A DNA stretch of 32,267 nucleotides from Mongoliibacter sp. (GCF_007692705.1 NZ_REBN01000137.1:1-32267); one strand, 5' to 3'; shown: positions 22,820 through 31,060, counted from the first letter of the stretch. Notes: generated by a model not told the origin, from the sequence alone. Translations and numbers: made by a program.

Positions 22820-22850
22820 CAAATCTAAAACAATTGGTCATAAATACATT
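22820..22850 (-). promoter_or_regulatory. Possible promoter of pheS
   Basis: On the minus strand TAGATTTG (complement of 22820-22827) fits TAnnTTTG exactly. Nineteen bases upstream the sequence is AATG rather than TTTG, so only the -7 half is supported. It would leave a leader of about 18 bases. Confidence 0.4.
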
Positions 22851-22924
22851 TTTTTGACCTTCCAAAATCCAAACAGTACCAGATACCCGTAAATCCTGCC
22901 ATAACATTTAAACCAATATTATTT

Positions 22925-23491
22925 ATGAAAATCATGAGATTGTTTCAAGTAGCCATTTTGGCGATGTTCGTGTTAAGCACATTTACAGCTTTCGGACAAA
23001 AAGAAAAAACTGTAGAAGTAGGTGGTGCAGCGATGTATCCTTCCAAAAACATTGTTGAAAATGCTGTGAATTCTAAAGACCACACTACTCTGGTGGCAGC
23101 AGTTCAGGCAGCTGGATTGGTAGAGACCTTACAGTCTGACGGACCGTTTACAGTTTTTGCACCAACCAATGCTGCTTTTGAAAAATTGCCGGCAGGTACT
23201 GTAGAGACTTTGGTAAAGCCAGAAAACAAAAACACTTTGACAAATATCCTTACCTACCACGTGGTAGCTGGGAAAATGGGTTCTAAAGAGATTGCTGAGG
23301 CTATCAAAAAAGGCAATGGTAAAGCAACTTTGAAAACTGTAAGTGGTGGTGAATTAACTGCCTGGATGAAAGGGAAAGACCTTTACATTTCAGATGAGAG
23401 CGGAAATCAGTCAAAGGTCACTATTAGTGATGTTTTCCAGTCTAATGGTGTGATTCACGTAATTGATACAGTAGTATTGCCAAAAGGTTAA
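22925..23491 (+). CDS. Secreted fasciclin (FAS1) domain protein
   Basis: A 188-residue protein with a signal peptide (about 1-24, ending AFGQ) and a single FAS1 domain (about 41-187). FAS1 hallmarks are DGPFTVFAPTNAAFEKLPAG (H1 region), TLTNILTYHVVAGKM (Tyr-His pair) and VTISDVFQSNGVIHVIDTVVLP (H2 region). Such domains act in adhesion or in binding of surface polysaccharides. A second Met (residue 4, MRLFQVAIL) might be the start. The gene stands alone with its own terminator, so it is likely expressed by itself; no promoter of the consensus type is clear upstream. Confidence 0.95.
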   Translation: MKIMRLFQVAILAMFVLSTFTAFGQKEKTVEVGGAAMYPSKNIVENAVNSKDHTTLVAAVQAAGLVETLQSDGPFTVFAPTNAAFEKLPAGTVETLVKPENKNTLTNILTYHVVAGKMGSKEIAEAIKKGNGKATLKTVSGGELTAWMKGKDLYISDESGNQSKVTISDVFQSNGVIHVIDTVVLPKG

Positions 23492-23515
23492 TAAGATTTT
23501 AAAACTTCAAAACTT

Positions 23516-23548
23516 AGACCTGCTTTAATTTTATGGCAGGTCTTTTTG
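23516..23548 (+). terminator. Terminator of the fasciclin gene
   Basis: AGACCTGC (23516-23523) pairs with GCAGGTCT (23536-23543), then TTTT and more T. The stop codon of the convergent lysoplasmalogenase gene (23531-23533) lies inside the hairpin loop and its last codons form the right arm, so the two genes share this element. Confidence 0.82.
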
Positions 23549-24247
23549 TTTTTTGGCTGTTTTGTATTCTTGTCCGTGCGCCATCAAGCCCCTTATAATA
23601 AGAAATTGGGCAAAAATATATGTTCCCATAACCAAGACCCCGGATTCAGGAAAGGGCTGATAAAACATATTCAAAGCCAATATTCCATCTGAAATCAAAA
23701 AGAATATCCCCCCCAAGAACACCTGCCAAAAACTAACTGCATTGGTTTTCCCAAACCTCTCTCTTGCAACAGTCACCATCAACACTATTACAATGAGGTA
23801 GATAATAACTGGAATTTTCATAGTACCAAGTCCAGGATTGATCAGAAAAAAAACAAAAGCTGCTACAAAATAAATGGGGAGATTATAAAGGAAAAGCTTG
23901 ATGAAATTCACCTTTCCTATGGCAAAAGGATTGATCTGTGCGATTTTAAAAGCAAATATGTAACATAAATGAGCCATTAAGAAAGCGCCTAACCCATAGA
24001 GAAATAGATTAGGGAATAACAACAATATATCTCCAGCCCAAGAAAAAAGCAATGCAGCACTTATGGCATTCCTCAAAATTGTCCCCCTTATGGCTGTAGA
24101 GGAAGTAATAAAGTAGCCCCATAAGGAAATGATAATGAAAGGTTTTGAAAAATACCTCAGATCAGCCTCACCATTCGCAACAAAAAGAATATCCATTATA
24201 CTGACTAATAAAAAAACGTACAACAGTAATATATTTCTTTTTTTCAT
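23531..24247 (-). CDS. YhhN/TMEM86-family membrane protein (lysoplasmalogenase-like)
   Basis: A 238-residue integral membrane protein with about eight helices and almost no soluble part. The YhhN pattern is visible: YFSKPFIIISLWGYF, then LLFSWAGDILLLFP with the conserved Ser/Gly-Asp, then FLMAHLCYIFAF with the conserved His, and a late FFLISDGILALNMF. The family includes enzymes that hydrolyse the vinyl-ether bond of lysoplasmalogen; bacterial members were also described as lysoplasmalogen-active in Legionella. Here the natural substrate is not known. It is transcribed away from the TonB receptor gene, and the two share a 362-base spacer with TTAACA boxes. Confidence 0.9.
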   Translation of the reverse strand: MKKRNILLLYVFLLVSIMDILFVANGEADLRYFSKPFIIISLWGYFITSSTAIRGTILRNAISAALLFSWAGDILLLFPNLFLYGLGAFLMAHLCYIFAFKIAQINPFAIGKVNFIKLFLYNLPIYFVAAFVFFLINPGLGTMKIPVIIYLIVIVLMVTVARERFGKTNAVSFWQVFLGGIFFLISDGILALNMFYQPFPESGVLVMGTYIFAQFLIIRGLMAHGQEYKTAKKQKDLP

Positions 24248-24459
24248 AGAGGCATTGTGATTTGTTGCTAAATATAGGGAGATAATACCCTATAACTTCC
24301 GATTTTTACACAAAGTTCGCTGTTAACATTTGCATAAAGATTTCTTAACATTATTTTTCGGTCACAGAAATTAAATTCGATTTTCATCTAAAAATAACGG
24401 AATTAAACCGATTGCAACGGCTAAAATGAAGGATAAGTGAAATTTCCTTCTATTTCCAA

Positions 24460-24508
24460 TGTTAAGAAATTGTTAAGTAATGTTGTGAATAAATGTTAAA
24501 ACTTAACA
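24460..24508. promoter_or_regulatory. PHO-box-like TTAACA array
   Basis: On the minus strand TTAACA-N5-TTAACA (complement of 24460-24476) is an exact direct repeat with an 11-base period. TGTTAA-AAC-TTAACA (24494-24508) adds an inverted pair just upstream of the likely promoter. Two more TTAACA boxes occur 22 bases apart at 24323 and 24345. PhoP of Bacillus subtilis binds repeats of this form; identity of the regulator here is inference. Confidence 0.45.
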
Positions 24509-24539
24509 ATTACTAAAATAAAAACTTGGATAAGACTTC

Positions 24540-24547
24540 TACATTTG
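24540..24547 (+). promoter_or_regulatory. Possible -7 box of the TonB receptor gene
   Basis: TACATTTG matches TAnnTTTG exactly. The -33 TTTG is not present at the 19-base distance (24517-24520 reads AATA), which could mean dependence on an activator. Transcription would start near 24553, after the in-frame TTG at 24526, so translation must begin at the ATG at 24610. Confidence 0.42.
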
Positions 24548-24609
24548 TAACCGGAAAACAAAAAGTAAAACCTAAACTAAATTTCAATTTTCCACAAAAA
24601 ACAAAAATT

Positions 24610-27600
24610 ATGAGGCAATCATTACTTAAAAGTCTTTTTGCAGTGTTGATGCTGGTTTTTGCGGCCGGTACAGCATATTCGCAAGGGGTTACGACTGCAA
24701 ACATGCAGGGGGTTGTTACGGATACATCCGGTGAAACACTTCCTGGTGCTAACATTGTGGCGGTTCATACACCGTCAGGAACAAGGTACGGGGCAGTATC
24801 CAACGTGGATGGTCGCTTCGTTCTACCTAATATCAGGGTAGGTGGACCCTACTCAGTTACAGTGACTTTCGTGGGTTTTGAAGACAGGGTGTTTGATAAC
24901 ATCAACCTATCCTTAGGTCAAAACTATAACATCAACGCAGTATTGTCTGACGGGATGGAATTGGAAGTAATAGAAGTGATCAATACCAAAGGTGGTATCC
25001 TTGATGCTGACCGTACCGGTGCTGCGCTTAACCTTGGAGGTGATAGAATCAACTCTCTTCCAACTGTTACAAGAAGTGTTAGTGACTTTACCAGGTTGAC
25101 ACCTCAGTCCAATGGTAATGCATTTGCAGGTACTTCTTCCAGGTTCAATAACTTTACCATTGACGGTAACATCTACAACAACAACTTCGGACTAGGTGCC
25201 GGACAGTTCGCAGGTGGAAATCCTGTTTCTGTGGATGCAATTGAGGAAATTCAAGTAAACCTTGCCCCTTATGATGTAAGACAAGGTGGATTTACCGGTG
25301 CTGGTGTTAACGCAATTACCAGATCTGGTGACAACACTTTCAAAGGATCTGCTTATTATTTCTTAAGAAATGATCAGATGCAAGGAACCAAAATCGGTGA
25401 GAATTTTATTCCTCAGAATGACGCTAGAAATGAAATTATGGGCTTTAGATTGGGTGGACCAATCATTAAAGACAAACTTTTCTTCTTCGTCAATTACGAA
25501 ACTGAAACTGAATTAAGGCCTTCAATTTTGAGAAGAGCAGCCAGAGATGGTGAAACTCCTGACGGTCAATTTATTTCCAGAGTGCCACTTTCTGAAGCTA
25601 ATTTTGTAAGAGACCGACTGCAAAGCGTATATGGATATGATGCAGGAGCTCCTGATTCATATCCTTTCAATTCTGAGCAAACCAGATTGAACGTGAGATT
25701 GGATTACAACATCAATCAAAATAACAAATTGACTGTAAGGTATAATGATTACAGTGCTTTCACAGATGTTCCTACTAACGGTAACTCAATTAGGTATATC
25801 CAAACTAGGTATTTCAACACCAACAGAACAGGTGTAGAAGGTATCAACTTCAGAAATGCCAATTATACCAATGATAGAAGAGTTCAATCTATTGTAGCGG
25901 AATTAAACAGTAGAATAGGTTCTAATATGTCCAACCAATTGAATATTGGATATACTTCTGTTACGGATCCTAGAAGAGGTATCCCTGGTGGTCAGAACTT
26001 CCCGTTTGTAGAAGTACTTGAACCGGATGAGTCTGGTAACTTGCTTTATTATATGTCTATGGGTAACGAATTGTTTACTGTAGGTAACCTATTGGAAAAC
26101 AACATCCTTAACATTACCAATAACTTCTCTCTCTTCAAAGGTAAGCACACGTATACATTCGGTGGTAACTTTGAATACATGACATTTGACAATGCGTTCA
26201 ACCCAACTTTCAATGGTTTCTACAGATACATTGGGTATGACAACTTCGTAGAAGGTGTAATCAATAGAAATCCAAATGTATATCCAGATGCTTTTGCTAA
26301 AGGTTTCGCTTTGGATGGATCTACTACTCCTCCAACAGATGCTACCAGATTTGGGCAGTTAGGTTTTTATGTACAGGATGAATACCAAGTTAATTCCAGG
26401 TTGAAAGTAACAGGTGGTTTGAGAGTTGATCTTCCTTTCTATCCGATCGATATTCCTCAAAACGAATTGTTGAATGATCTAAATAAAACTTTCACTGATC
26501 CTAATGGAAATACCTTCACTCCTGATGTTTCTGTATTCCCTAAAATTAATCCATTGTTCTCTCCAAGAGTTGGTGTAAACTGGGATGTTAACGGAGACAG
26601 GTCTACTGTCATCAGAGGTGGTACAGGTGTATTCTCCGGACGTATTCCTTTCGTATGGTTGTCTAACCAAGTGAATGGATCCGGTGTTGTAAGAGGTGGT
26701 TATGGCCTTGAAGGGCAAGAAGTAGTAGATGCTGGAATCATTTTCAACCCAGATGTAACTGCTTATAATCCTGAAAACCCAGGCCAAACCCTTTCCAATG
26801 AATTGAACTTGACTGATAGAAACTTCAGGTTACCTCAGGTTTGGAGAACCAACTTGGGTGTTGACAAATTGTTGCCTTTTGGTATCGTAGGTGCATTTGA
26901 CTTTATCTATTCTAGAGATGTTACTACTCCTATAGCAAATAACTTGATTTTAAGAGATCCTGATGGAACATTGAACGGGCCAGACCAAAGACCTTATTGG
27001 GGTCCAAGAAATATTGTCACAGGCCAAAGACCTGACGGAACTGATATCACCAGAAATACCGGTTATTCAGGAGATAATGATTTTGCCAACGCATTCTTGT
27101 TAACCAATGCCAATAGAAGAGCTGATTACGTTTCTGCTACTGTAAGTTTGGAAAAAACCTTCCAAGGTGGACTTTATACAAGTGTAGCTTATACCCTATC
27201 AAGAGCACGTGACCTAGATGCAGCAGGTGGTTCTCAGGCGATTTCACTTTGGCCATCAATTGTGCAGACGGACAGAAACAATCCTGAATTAGGTTTTGCC
27301 GGACACGATCAGCCGCAGAGATTGATTGCTAACTTGGCTTATACTACCAAGAATACTACTATCTCCTTATTCTACGAAGGTGGTAATGCAGGAAGATGGA
27401 GCTATACTTATGCCGGTAACTTCGGGGATGCTTCAAACAGATTGCTTTATGTTCCAAATAGTGCTTCTGAGTTGAACTTCGAGGAATTTACATTGAACGA
27501 CGTGGTATATACACCACAACTTCAGGCTCAGCTATTTGATGCTTTCATCGATCAAGATGCAGTATTGAGTCAGAACAGAGGTTCTGTTTTGGACAGAAAT

Positions 27601-27924
27601 GCTGGACTTAGACCATGGGTACATACTTTTGATTTGAGCTTTATCCAAAGGGTATTTGTTACAAGAGACGACAAAAACAGGTTGGAATTCAGACTTGACT
27701 TCATGAATGTTGGTAATCTTTTAAACTCTGAGTGGGGTGTTCCTCAAATCGAGTGGCAAAGAAATCCTCTTAACTTTAGAGGAAGAAATGCCAATAATGA
27801 GCCAGTTTATAGAATTACAACCAACCCAGGTACAACTGAAATCATCAATGATACTTTCAGACTTTCAAACAGCATTGCGAATGTTTGGAGAATGCAAGTT
27901 GGTGTGAGATATTCATTTAACTAA
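24610..27924 (+). CDS. Oar-like TonB-dependent outer-membrane receptor
   Basis: A protein of 1104 residues from the ATG at 24610. An in-frame TTG 84 bases upstream would precede the signal peptide and lies before the likely promoter, so it is rejected. Order: signal peptide (about 1-25, ending TAYSQ); a carboxypeptidase-regulatory-like beta-sandwich (about 30-110, MQGVVTDTSGETLPGANIVA and NVDGRFVLPNI); a plug domain (about 125-245, with FNNFTIDGNIYNNNFG and DAIEEIQVNLAPYDVRQGGF); then a long beta-barrel ending in VGVRYSFN, an aromatic C-terminus. No SusD-like lipoprotein is adjacent, so it is the Oar-type rather than SusC-type. Members import substrates or act in surface adhesion and are often abundant; the substrate is unknown. 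Double terminators follow. Confidence 0.94.
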   Translation: MRQSLLKSLFAVLMLVFAAGTAYSQGVTTANMQGVVTDTSGETLPGANIVAVHTPSGTRYGAVSNVDGRFVLPNIRVGGPYSVTVTFVGFEDRVFDNINLSLGQNYNINAVLSDGMELEVIEVINTKGGILDADRTGAALNLGGDRINSLPTVTRSVSDFTRLTPQSNGNAFAGTSSRFNNFTIDGNIYNNNFGLGAGQFAGGNPVSVDAIEEIQVNLAPYDVRQGGFTGAGVNAITRSGDNTFKGSAYYFLRNDQMQGTKIGENFIPQNDARNEIMGFRLGGPIIKDKLFFFVNYETETELRPSILRRAARDGETPDGQFISRVPLSEANFVRDRLQSVYGYDAGAPDSYPFNSEQTRLNVRLDYNINQNNKLTVRYNDYSAFTDVPTNGNSIRYIQTRYFNTNRTGVEGINFRNANYTNDRRVQSIVAELNSRIGSNMSNQLNIGYTSVTDPRRGIPGGQNFPFVEVLEPDESGNLLYYMSMGNELFTVGNLLENNILNITNNFSLFKGKHTYTFGGNFEYMTFDNAFNPTFNGFYRYIGYDNFVEGVINRNPNVYPDAFAKGFALDGSTTPPTDATRFGQLGFYVQDEYQVNSRLKVTGGLRVDLPFYPIDIPQNELLNDLNKTFTDPNGNTFTPDVSVFPKINPLFSPRVGVNWDVNGDRSTVIRGGTGVFSGRIPFVWLSNQVNGSGVVRGGYGLEGQEVVDAGIIFNPDVTAYNPENPGQTLSNELNLTDRNFRLPQVWRTNLGVDKLLPFGIVGAFDFIYSRDVTTPIANNLILRDPDGTLNGPDQRPYWGPRNIVTGQRPDGTDITRNTGYSGDNDFANAFLLTNANRRADYVSATVSLEKTFQGGLYTSVAYTLSRARDLDAAGGSQAISLWPSIVQTDRNNPELGFAGHDQPQRLIANLAYTTKNTTISLFYEGGNAGRWSYTYAGNFGDASNRLLYVPNSASELNFEEFTLNDVVYTPQLQAQLFDAFIDQDAVLSQNRGSVLDRNAGLRPWVHTFDLSFIQRVFVTRDDKNRLEFRLDFMNVGNLLNSEWGVPQIEWQRNPLNFRGRNANNEPVYRITTNPGTTEIINDTFRLSNSIANVWRMQVGVRYSFN

Positions 27925-27944
27925 TTCTTATAACATACAAATTG

Positions 27945-27974
27945 AAAAAGCCGGATTCACATCCGGCTTTTTTT
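27945..27974 (+). terminator. Terminator of the TonB receptor gene
   Basis: AAAAAGCCGGAT (27945-27956) and ATCCGGCTTTTT (27961-27972) form a 12-bp stem with a 4-nt loop and more T. It is the first of two hairpins after the stop codon. Confidence 0.94.
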
Positions 27975-27980
27975 ATGCAA

Positions 27981-28019
27981 AAACACCTGATGGCTTCTAA
28001 ACTATCAGGTGTTTTTTTT
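27981..28019. terminator. Second, bidirectional terminator
   Basis: AAACACCTGAT (27981-27991, partly) and ATCAGGTGTTT (28004-28014) form a stem with a 12-nt loop. T-rich sequence lies on both sides, so it can back up the TonB receptor terminator and end the convergent ytxJ transcript. Confidence 0.87.
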
Positions 28020-28042
28020 ATTGAACATATTTACTTGTTTCT

Positions 28043-28381
28043 TCAGGTTGCTTGATCCATGATCTCCTGATAGTTAATCCCCATATGGCTATTTTCATAA
28101 GTAGCTTTCCCTTCCTTGATAAGGATTACCTGAGGAGACTGGTGATAAACCCCAAACTGATCTGCGATTTTATTCGATATTTCTCTGAAACTGATCAAAT
28201 CCAGGTAATAAGGTGTAACTTTTTCAGAATCTTCTGTTTTCCAATTTCTGCTTAGCCTGTTAAGTGCCATACTGCTGATTGAACAACTTGTTGAATGCTT
28301 AAAAATCATCACGGGCCTATCTTGACTTTCCTTGATGATTTCATCCAATTGAGTGAGGTTTTCCAGTTTATTCCAATTCAT
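28043..28381 (-). CDS. ytxJ: Bacilliredoxin-like protein YtxJ
   Basis: A 112-residue thioredoxin-fold protein of the YtxJ (DUF2847) family. The single active-site cysteine Cys33 lies in IFKHSTSCSISSMALNRL, a monothiol version of the CxxC site. The later part has the cis-proline-type motif HQSPQVILIKEGK. YtxJ is assigned to the bacillithiol system, where it would reduce mixed disulfides between bacillithiol and proteins; Bacteroidota are among the groups that carry bacillithiol genes. No bacillithiol synthesis gene (bshA, bshB, bshC) is in the window. It is monocistronic, convergent with the TonB receptor gene. Confidence 0.93.
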   Translation of the reverse strand: MNWNKLENLTQLDEIIKESQDRPVMIFKHSTSCSISSMALNRLSRNWKTEDSEKVTPYYLDLISFREISNKIADQFGVYHQSPQVILIKEGKATYENSHMGINYQEIMDQAT

Positions 28382-28487
28382 CTCTAAATAATTCTTAATA
28401 TGAGTAAGGGATTAATAAATTTGGCCTGAAAATAGTTCCTCTATTAAGCAGTCTATAAGGAAAAATATCCAAAGCCAAATACCAAAT

Positions 28488-29885
28488 ATGAATTTCACCC
28501 AAAGATTACTCTATATCTTAATCCTCGTTTCTTTCTTTTCCTGTAGATCTATCCGCCCGGACAGGGTTCCTGTGGCTGAACCACAGCCTGAACTACCTAC
28601 AGCCATTTCACGAATCAACGTGCCAATAGTGATACCAATATCATTTTTGGAAGAAAACCTGAATAAGGATTGGAGCAGCAAGTTATTTGCTGATAAAGGA
28701 ATTGAATTAGGCTCTGGTCTTTTTGCAGACTTGGATGTCACCCGCACTGGAAAAATCAATATTCGGGCTGTTGAAAACAACACCCTCAAGGTAAAAGTAC
28801 CCATGAAGGCCATTGGAGATTTGAAAATTGAGAAGCGGGTTTTTGGACAAAACCTCTCTACCAATTTCCCATTCAATGAGAACCTTTCCCCCGAAATCAG
28901 TTTTAAACCTGAAATTGGCAATAACTGGGATCTAAACGTCAAAAATATACAAATTGATAACTGGGGCAGGTCCTTGAGTTACAACTTACTGGGTTTTGAA
29001 ATAAACCTGGAGCCTTTGATCAAAAATCAATTACAACGGGTAATTGATAATCAGTTTTCCGCTGCGGACCTGACCCAGTTTGATTTTAAAAACATGGCTC
29101 AATCGACTTGGGATGCTTTTTCTGAACCTTACACCATACAAGAAGGTGGGATTACGGCCCATTTTTATTCCGTTCCGGAAAGGGTCAAAGTGAAGGAAGA
29201 GTTTACCTTGGACCAAAACCTGGTATTGTATTTAGGGATAGAGGGGGAGATGTTTTCCAAACTGGGTGAAAAGCCAATAGTACCCAAAAAGCCCCTTCCG
29301 AATATCAGTAAGAACGAGGATACCGAAAACCTGATTGACCTGACACTTCCGTTACGCATTACTTATGAAGAGTTGGATAATTACCTCAATCAAGTTTTTC
29401 AAGGACAGCAAATCCGAACCAATAGGACCACTGTTTTGAGACCTTCAAATCTCAAAACTTCCCAATACGGAGACAAAACATTGTTGAGCATGGATTTTTT
29501 GGCCATAAGAGAAGGGAAGAAAGACGTCAGTGGTAAAATGTATTTTGCAGGGAAACCCCGTTATGATGAAGAAAGTCAAGCCCTTGTTTTTGATGAACCT
29601 AAATTTGATGTGGATACGGGTGACTTCTTCACAAACTTGGGAATAAGGATGAGAAAAGGGAAAGTGCAACGACAGATCAAAAAGATGGCAGTATTATCCA
29701 TTGGAGATATGATGGAAACAGCCAAAGAGGAATTGCAGCGGCAGGGAAATATAACCACTGATTTTGCGGATTTCAATGTCATTCAGCCTACATTGGAGAT
29801 TGAAGGAATTTATCCCAGTAAAGAAGCAATTACTATACATATTCATGCGAAAGGGAAAGTTGGAGTAAACCTGAAGAAGTTTTAA
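28488..29885 (+). CDS. DUF4403-family lipoprotein
   Basis: A 465-residue protein of the DUF4403 family. The start has a hydrophobic core (RLLYILILVSFFS) followed by Cys19, so it is probably a lipoprotein, although the lipobox (FFSC) is not ideal. The body follows the family plan: a first repeat near 42-170 (SRINVPIVIPISFLEENLNK) and a second near 285-440 (LTLPLRITYEELDNYLNQVF), each beginning with a strand and a helix. That resembles the SMP/BPI-like lipid-binding folds, as others have proposed for DUF4403, but I cannot verify it. It is followed by a purine-rich heptamer tract instead of a clear terminator. Function is unknown. Confidence 0.92.
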   Translation: MNFTQRLLYILILVSFFSCRSIRPDRVPVAEPQPELPTAISRINVPIVIPISFLEENLNKDWSSKLFADKGIELGSGLFADLDVTRTGKINIRAVENNTLKVKVPMKAIGDLKIEKRVFGQNLSTNFPFNENLSPEISFKPEIGNNWDLNVKNIQIDNWGRSLSYNLLGFEINLEPLIKNQLQRVIDNQFSAADLTQFDFKNMAQSTWDAFSEPYTIQEGGITAHFYSVPERVKVKEEFTLDQNLVLYLGIEGEMFSKLGEKPIVPKKPLPNISKNEDTENLIDLTLPLRITYEELDNYLNQVFQGQQIRTNRTTVLRPSNLKTSQYGDKTLLSMDFLAIREGKKDVSGKMYFAGKPRYDEESQALVFDEPKFDVDTGDFFTNLGIRMRKGKVQRQIKKMAVLSIGDMMETAKEELQRQGNITTDFADFNVIQPTLEIEGIYPSKEAITIHIHAKGKVGVNLKKF

Positions 29886-29891
29886 TTGAAG

Positions 29892-30145
29892 AAGCGAGAG
29901 ACGAGAGGCAAGAAACAAGAAACAAGAGCCAAGAATCAATGCCTGCCCCGTATCGGGGAGACAAGATTGGCTCGAAATCAGTGGAAAGGTAGTATTATCG
30001 AATAGTCTCGTAAATTGCCCTTCGTAATTCGTATTTTATTCATATACAAGACATAATACTTATGATAAAAAGACGGGTTTGAATAGATTTGAAAGGTATA
30101 ATAATCGGAAGGCCGCGTAAATCGTCCTTCGTAAATCGTAAATTT
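29892..30145 (+). repeat. Degenerate 7-nt-period tracts with hairpin
   Basis: This 291-base spacer (29886-30176) contains heptamers aagcgag, agacgag, aggcaag, aaacaag, aaacaag, agccaag, aatcaat (29892-29940). GAGCCAA (29926-29932) then pairs with TTGGCTC (29967-29973) around a CCCCG/CGGGG hairpin (29946-29958). Two 28-base heptamer blocks follow: taaattg, cccttcg, taattcg, tatttta (30011-30038) and taaatcg, tccttcg, taaatcg, taaattt (30118-30145), which match each other heptamer by heptamer. The second ends 31 bases before the antitoxin ATG. Confidence 0.75.
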
Positions 30146-30176
30146 AAAAATGCTGTTTCAAAATAATATCAATTAA

Positions 30177-30479
30177 ATGGGAAATAAAGCAAAACCGGTG
30201 TTTGAAAAAAGGATTTTTTGGGATGTTGATTTCGAAAACCTGGACTATGATGCCAAGGCTAAGTTTGTCATTGAGCGGGTATTTGAGCGTGGAGATGTAC
30301 CGGATATCAGAAATTGCAGAAGGTATTATGGAGATGAAAAAATTTCAGAGGTACTCTTGAACGCCAAGTTTCTTCCTGTGATGACCATGTATTTGGCCGC
30401 AGCTGTGATTGATAAACCTATTACTGAATTCAGATGCTACAAATTGAGACAGTCGAACCCGGAACTTTTTCCCTATTAA
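30177..30479 (+). CDS. DUF6922 protein, probable antitoxin
   Basis: A 100-residue soluble protein. The sequence IFWDVDFENLDYDAKAKFVI and the following ERGDVPDIRNCRRYYGDE, then ISEVLLNAKFLP, correspond to the DUF6922 pattern (a W-D-x-D start, ERV-ERG turn and YYG), found beside nucleotidyltransferase toxins. It has the size and charge of an antitoxin, and its last 46 bases overlap the start of the toxin gene, so translation is coupled. The C-terminal tail (FRCYKLRQSNPELFPY) is encoded in the overlap. Function as an antitoxin is inference from position and family pairing. Confidence 0.85.
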   Translation: MGNKAKPVFEKRIFWDVDFENLDYDAKAKFVIERVFERGDVPDIRNCRRYYGDEKISEVLLNAKFLPVMTMYLAAAVIDKPITEFRCYKLRQSNPELFPY

Positions 30480-31060
30480 AGAAGCTACAGGCTATCCCCG
30501 AATTACAAGAATTTAGCTTAGTAGGTGGAACCGCTTTGGCTTTAATTTACGGCCATAGAATATCTGTTGATTTAGACCTTTTTTCATGCACTCCTATTCA
30601 ACATGATGAATTGGTTGAACGTCTCCAAAATACATTCGGTGATATATTTCTAATGGAACAAAAACCCCCCAAGTTTGCTCTTTTTGCATACATTGATAAT
30701 ATTAAAGTAGATTTTGTAAATCATCCATTTCCCCTAATCCGCCCCATTGAAGTGCTTGATGGAATAAGGTTTTTTTCTACTGAAGATATCATCGCCATGA
30801 AGGTCCAGGCTATTTTGGGAAGGGCCAAAAAGAAGGACTTTTGGGACATTGCAGAATTGCTCCAACATTATTCAGTGGAGGACTTTATCATGTTTCATCA
30901 GCAAAAGTATCAGCGACAAAACCTTCTTATTTCTGTTCCGCAGGCTCTGATTTATTTTGAGGAAGCTGAGGAAGGTGAAGATCCAGTCAGCCTCAAAGGG
31001 CAAAGTTGGAAAAAGGTGAAAAAGTTTATTCAGAAAAAAGTAAGGGAATATCTTCATTAA
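30434..31060 (+). CDS. AbiEii/AbiGii-type nucleotidyltransferase toxin
   Basis: A 208-residue protein with the nucleotidyltransferase signature of the AbiEii/MenT group: Gly31-Gly32 (LVGGTALALIYGHRISVDLD), Ser44, and the metal-binding Asp46 and Asp48 (SVDLDLFS). A third acidic strand appears as IKVDFVNHPF, and the later IIAMKVQAILGRAKKKDFWD is conserved in the family. AbiEii proteins transfer nucleotides to targets such as tRNA and were first found in phage abortive-infection systems; AbiE is classed as a type IV toxin-antitoxin. The start codon lies 46 bases inside the DUF6922 gene. Size is smaller than lactococcal AbiEii (about 300 residues). Confidence 0.9.
   Translation: MLQIETVEPGTFSLLKKLQAIPELQEFSLVGGTALALIYGHRISVDLDLFSCTPIQHDELVERLQNTFGDIFLMEQKPPKFALFAYIDNIKVDFVNHPFPLIRPIEVLDGIRFFSTEDIIAMKVQAILGRAKKKDFWDIAELLQHYSVEDFIMFHQQKYQRQNLLISVPQALIYFEEAEEGEDPVSLKGQSWKKVKKFIQKKVREYLH

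Larger units (their letters stand above)
24248..24609. other. Regulatory spacer upstream of the TonB receptor, 362 bases
   Basis: This AT-rich, gene-free spacer separates the divergent lysoplasmalogenase-like and TonB receptor genes. It carries TTAACA boxes at 24323 and 24345 (plus strand), 24460, 24471 and 24494 (minus strand, as TGTTAA) and 24503 (plus strand). A TAnnTTTG box lies at 24540-24547. The 5' leader is about 55 bases. Confidence 0.7.

Noticed and set aside
24526-24609. N-terminal extension of the TonB receptor from a TTG codon
   Set aside because: It would place 28 polar residues before a good signal peptide and lies upstream of the likely transcription start.
24610-27924. SusC/SusD polysaccharide utilisation locus
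   Set aside because: No SusD-like lipoprotein or glycoside hydrolase is adjacent, and the domain order fits Oar-like receptors.
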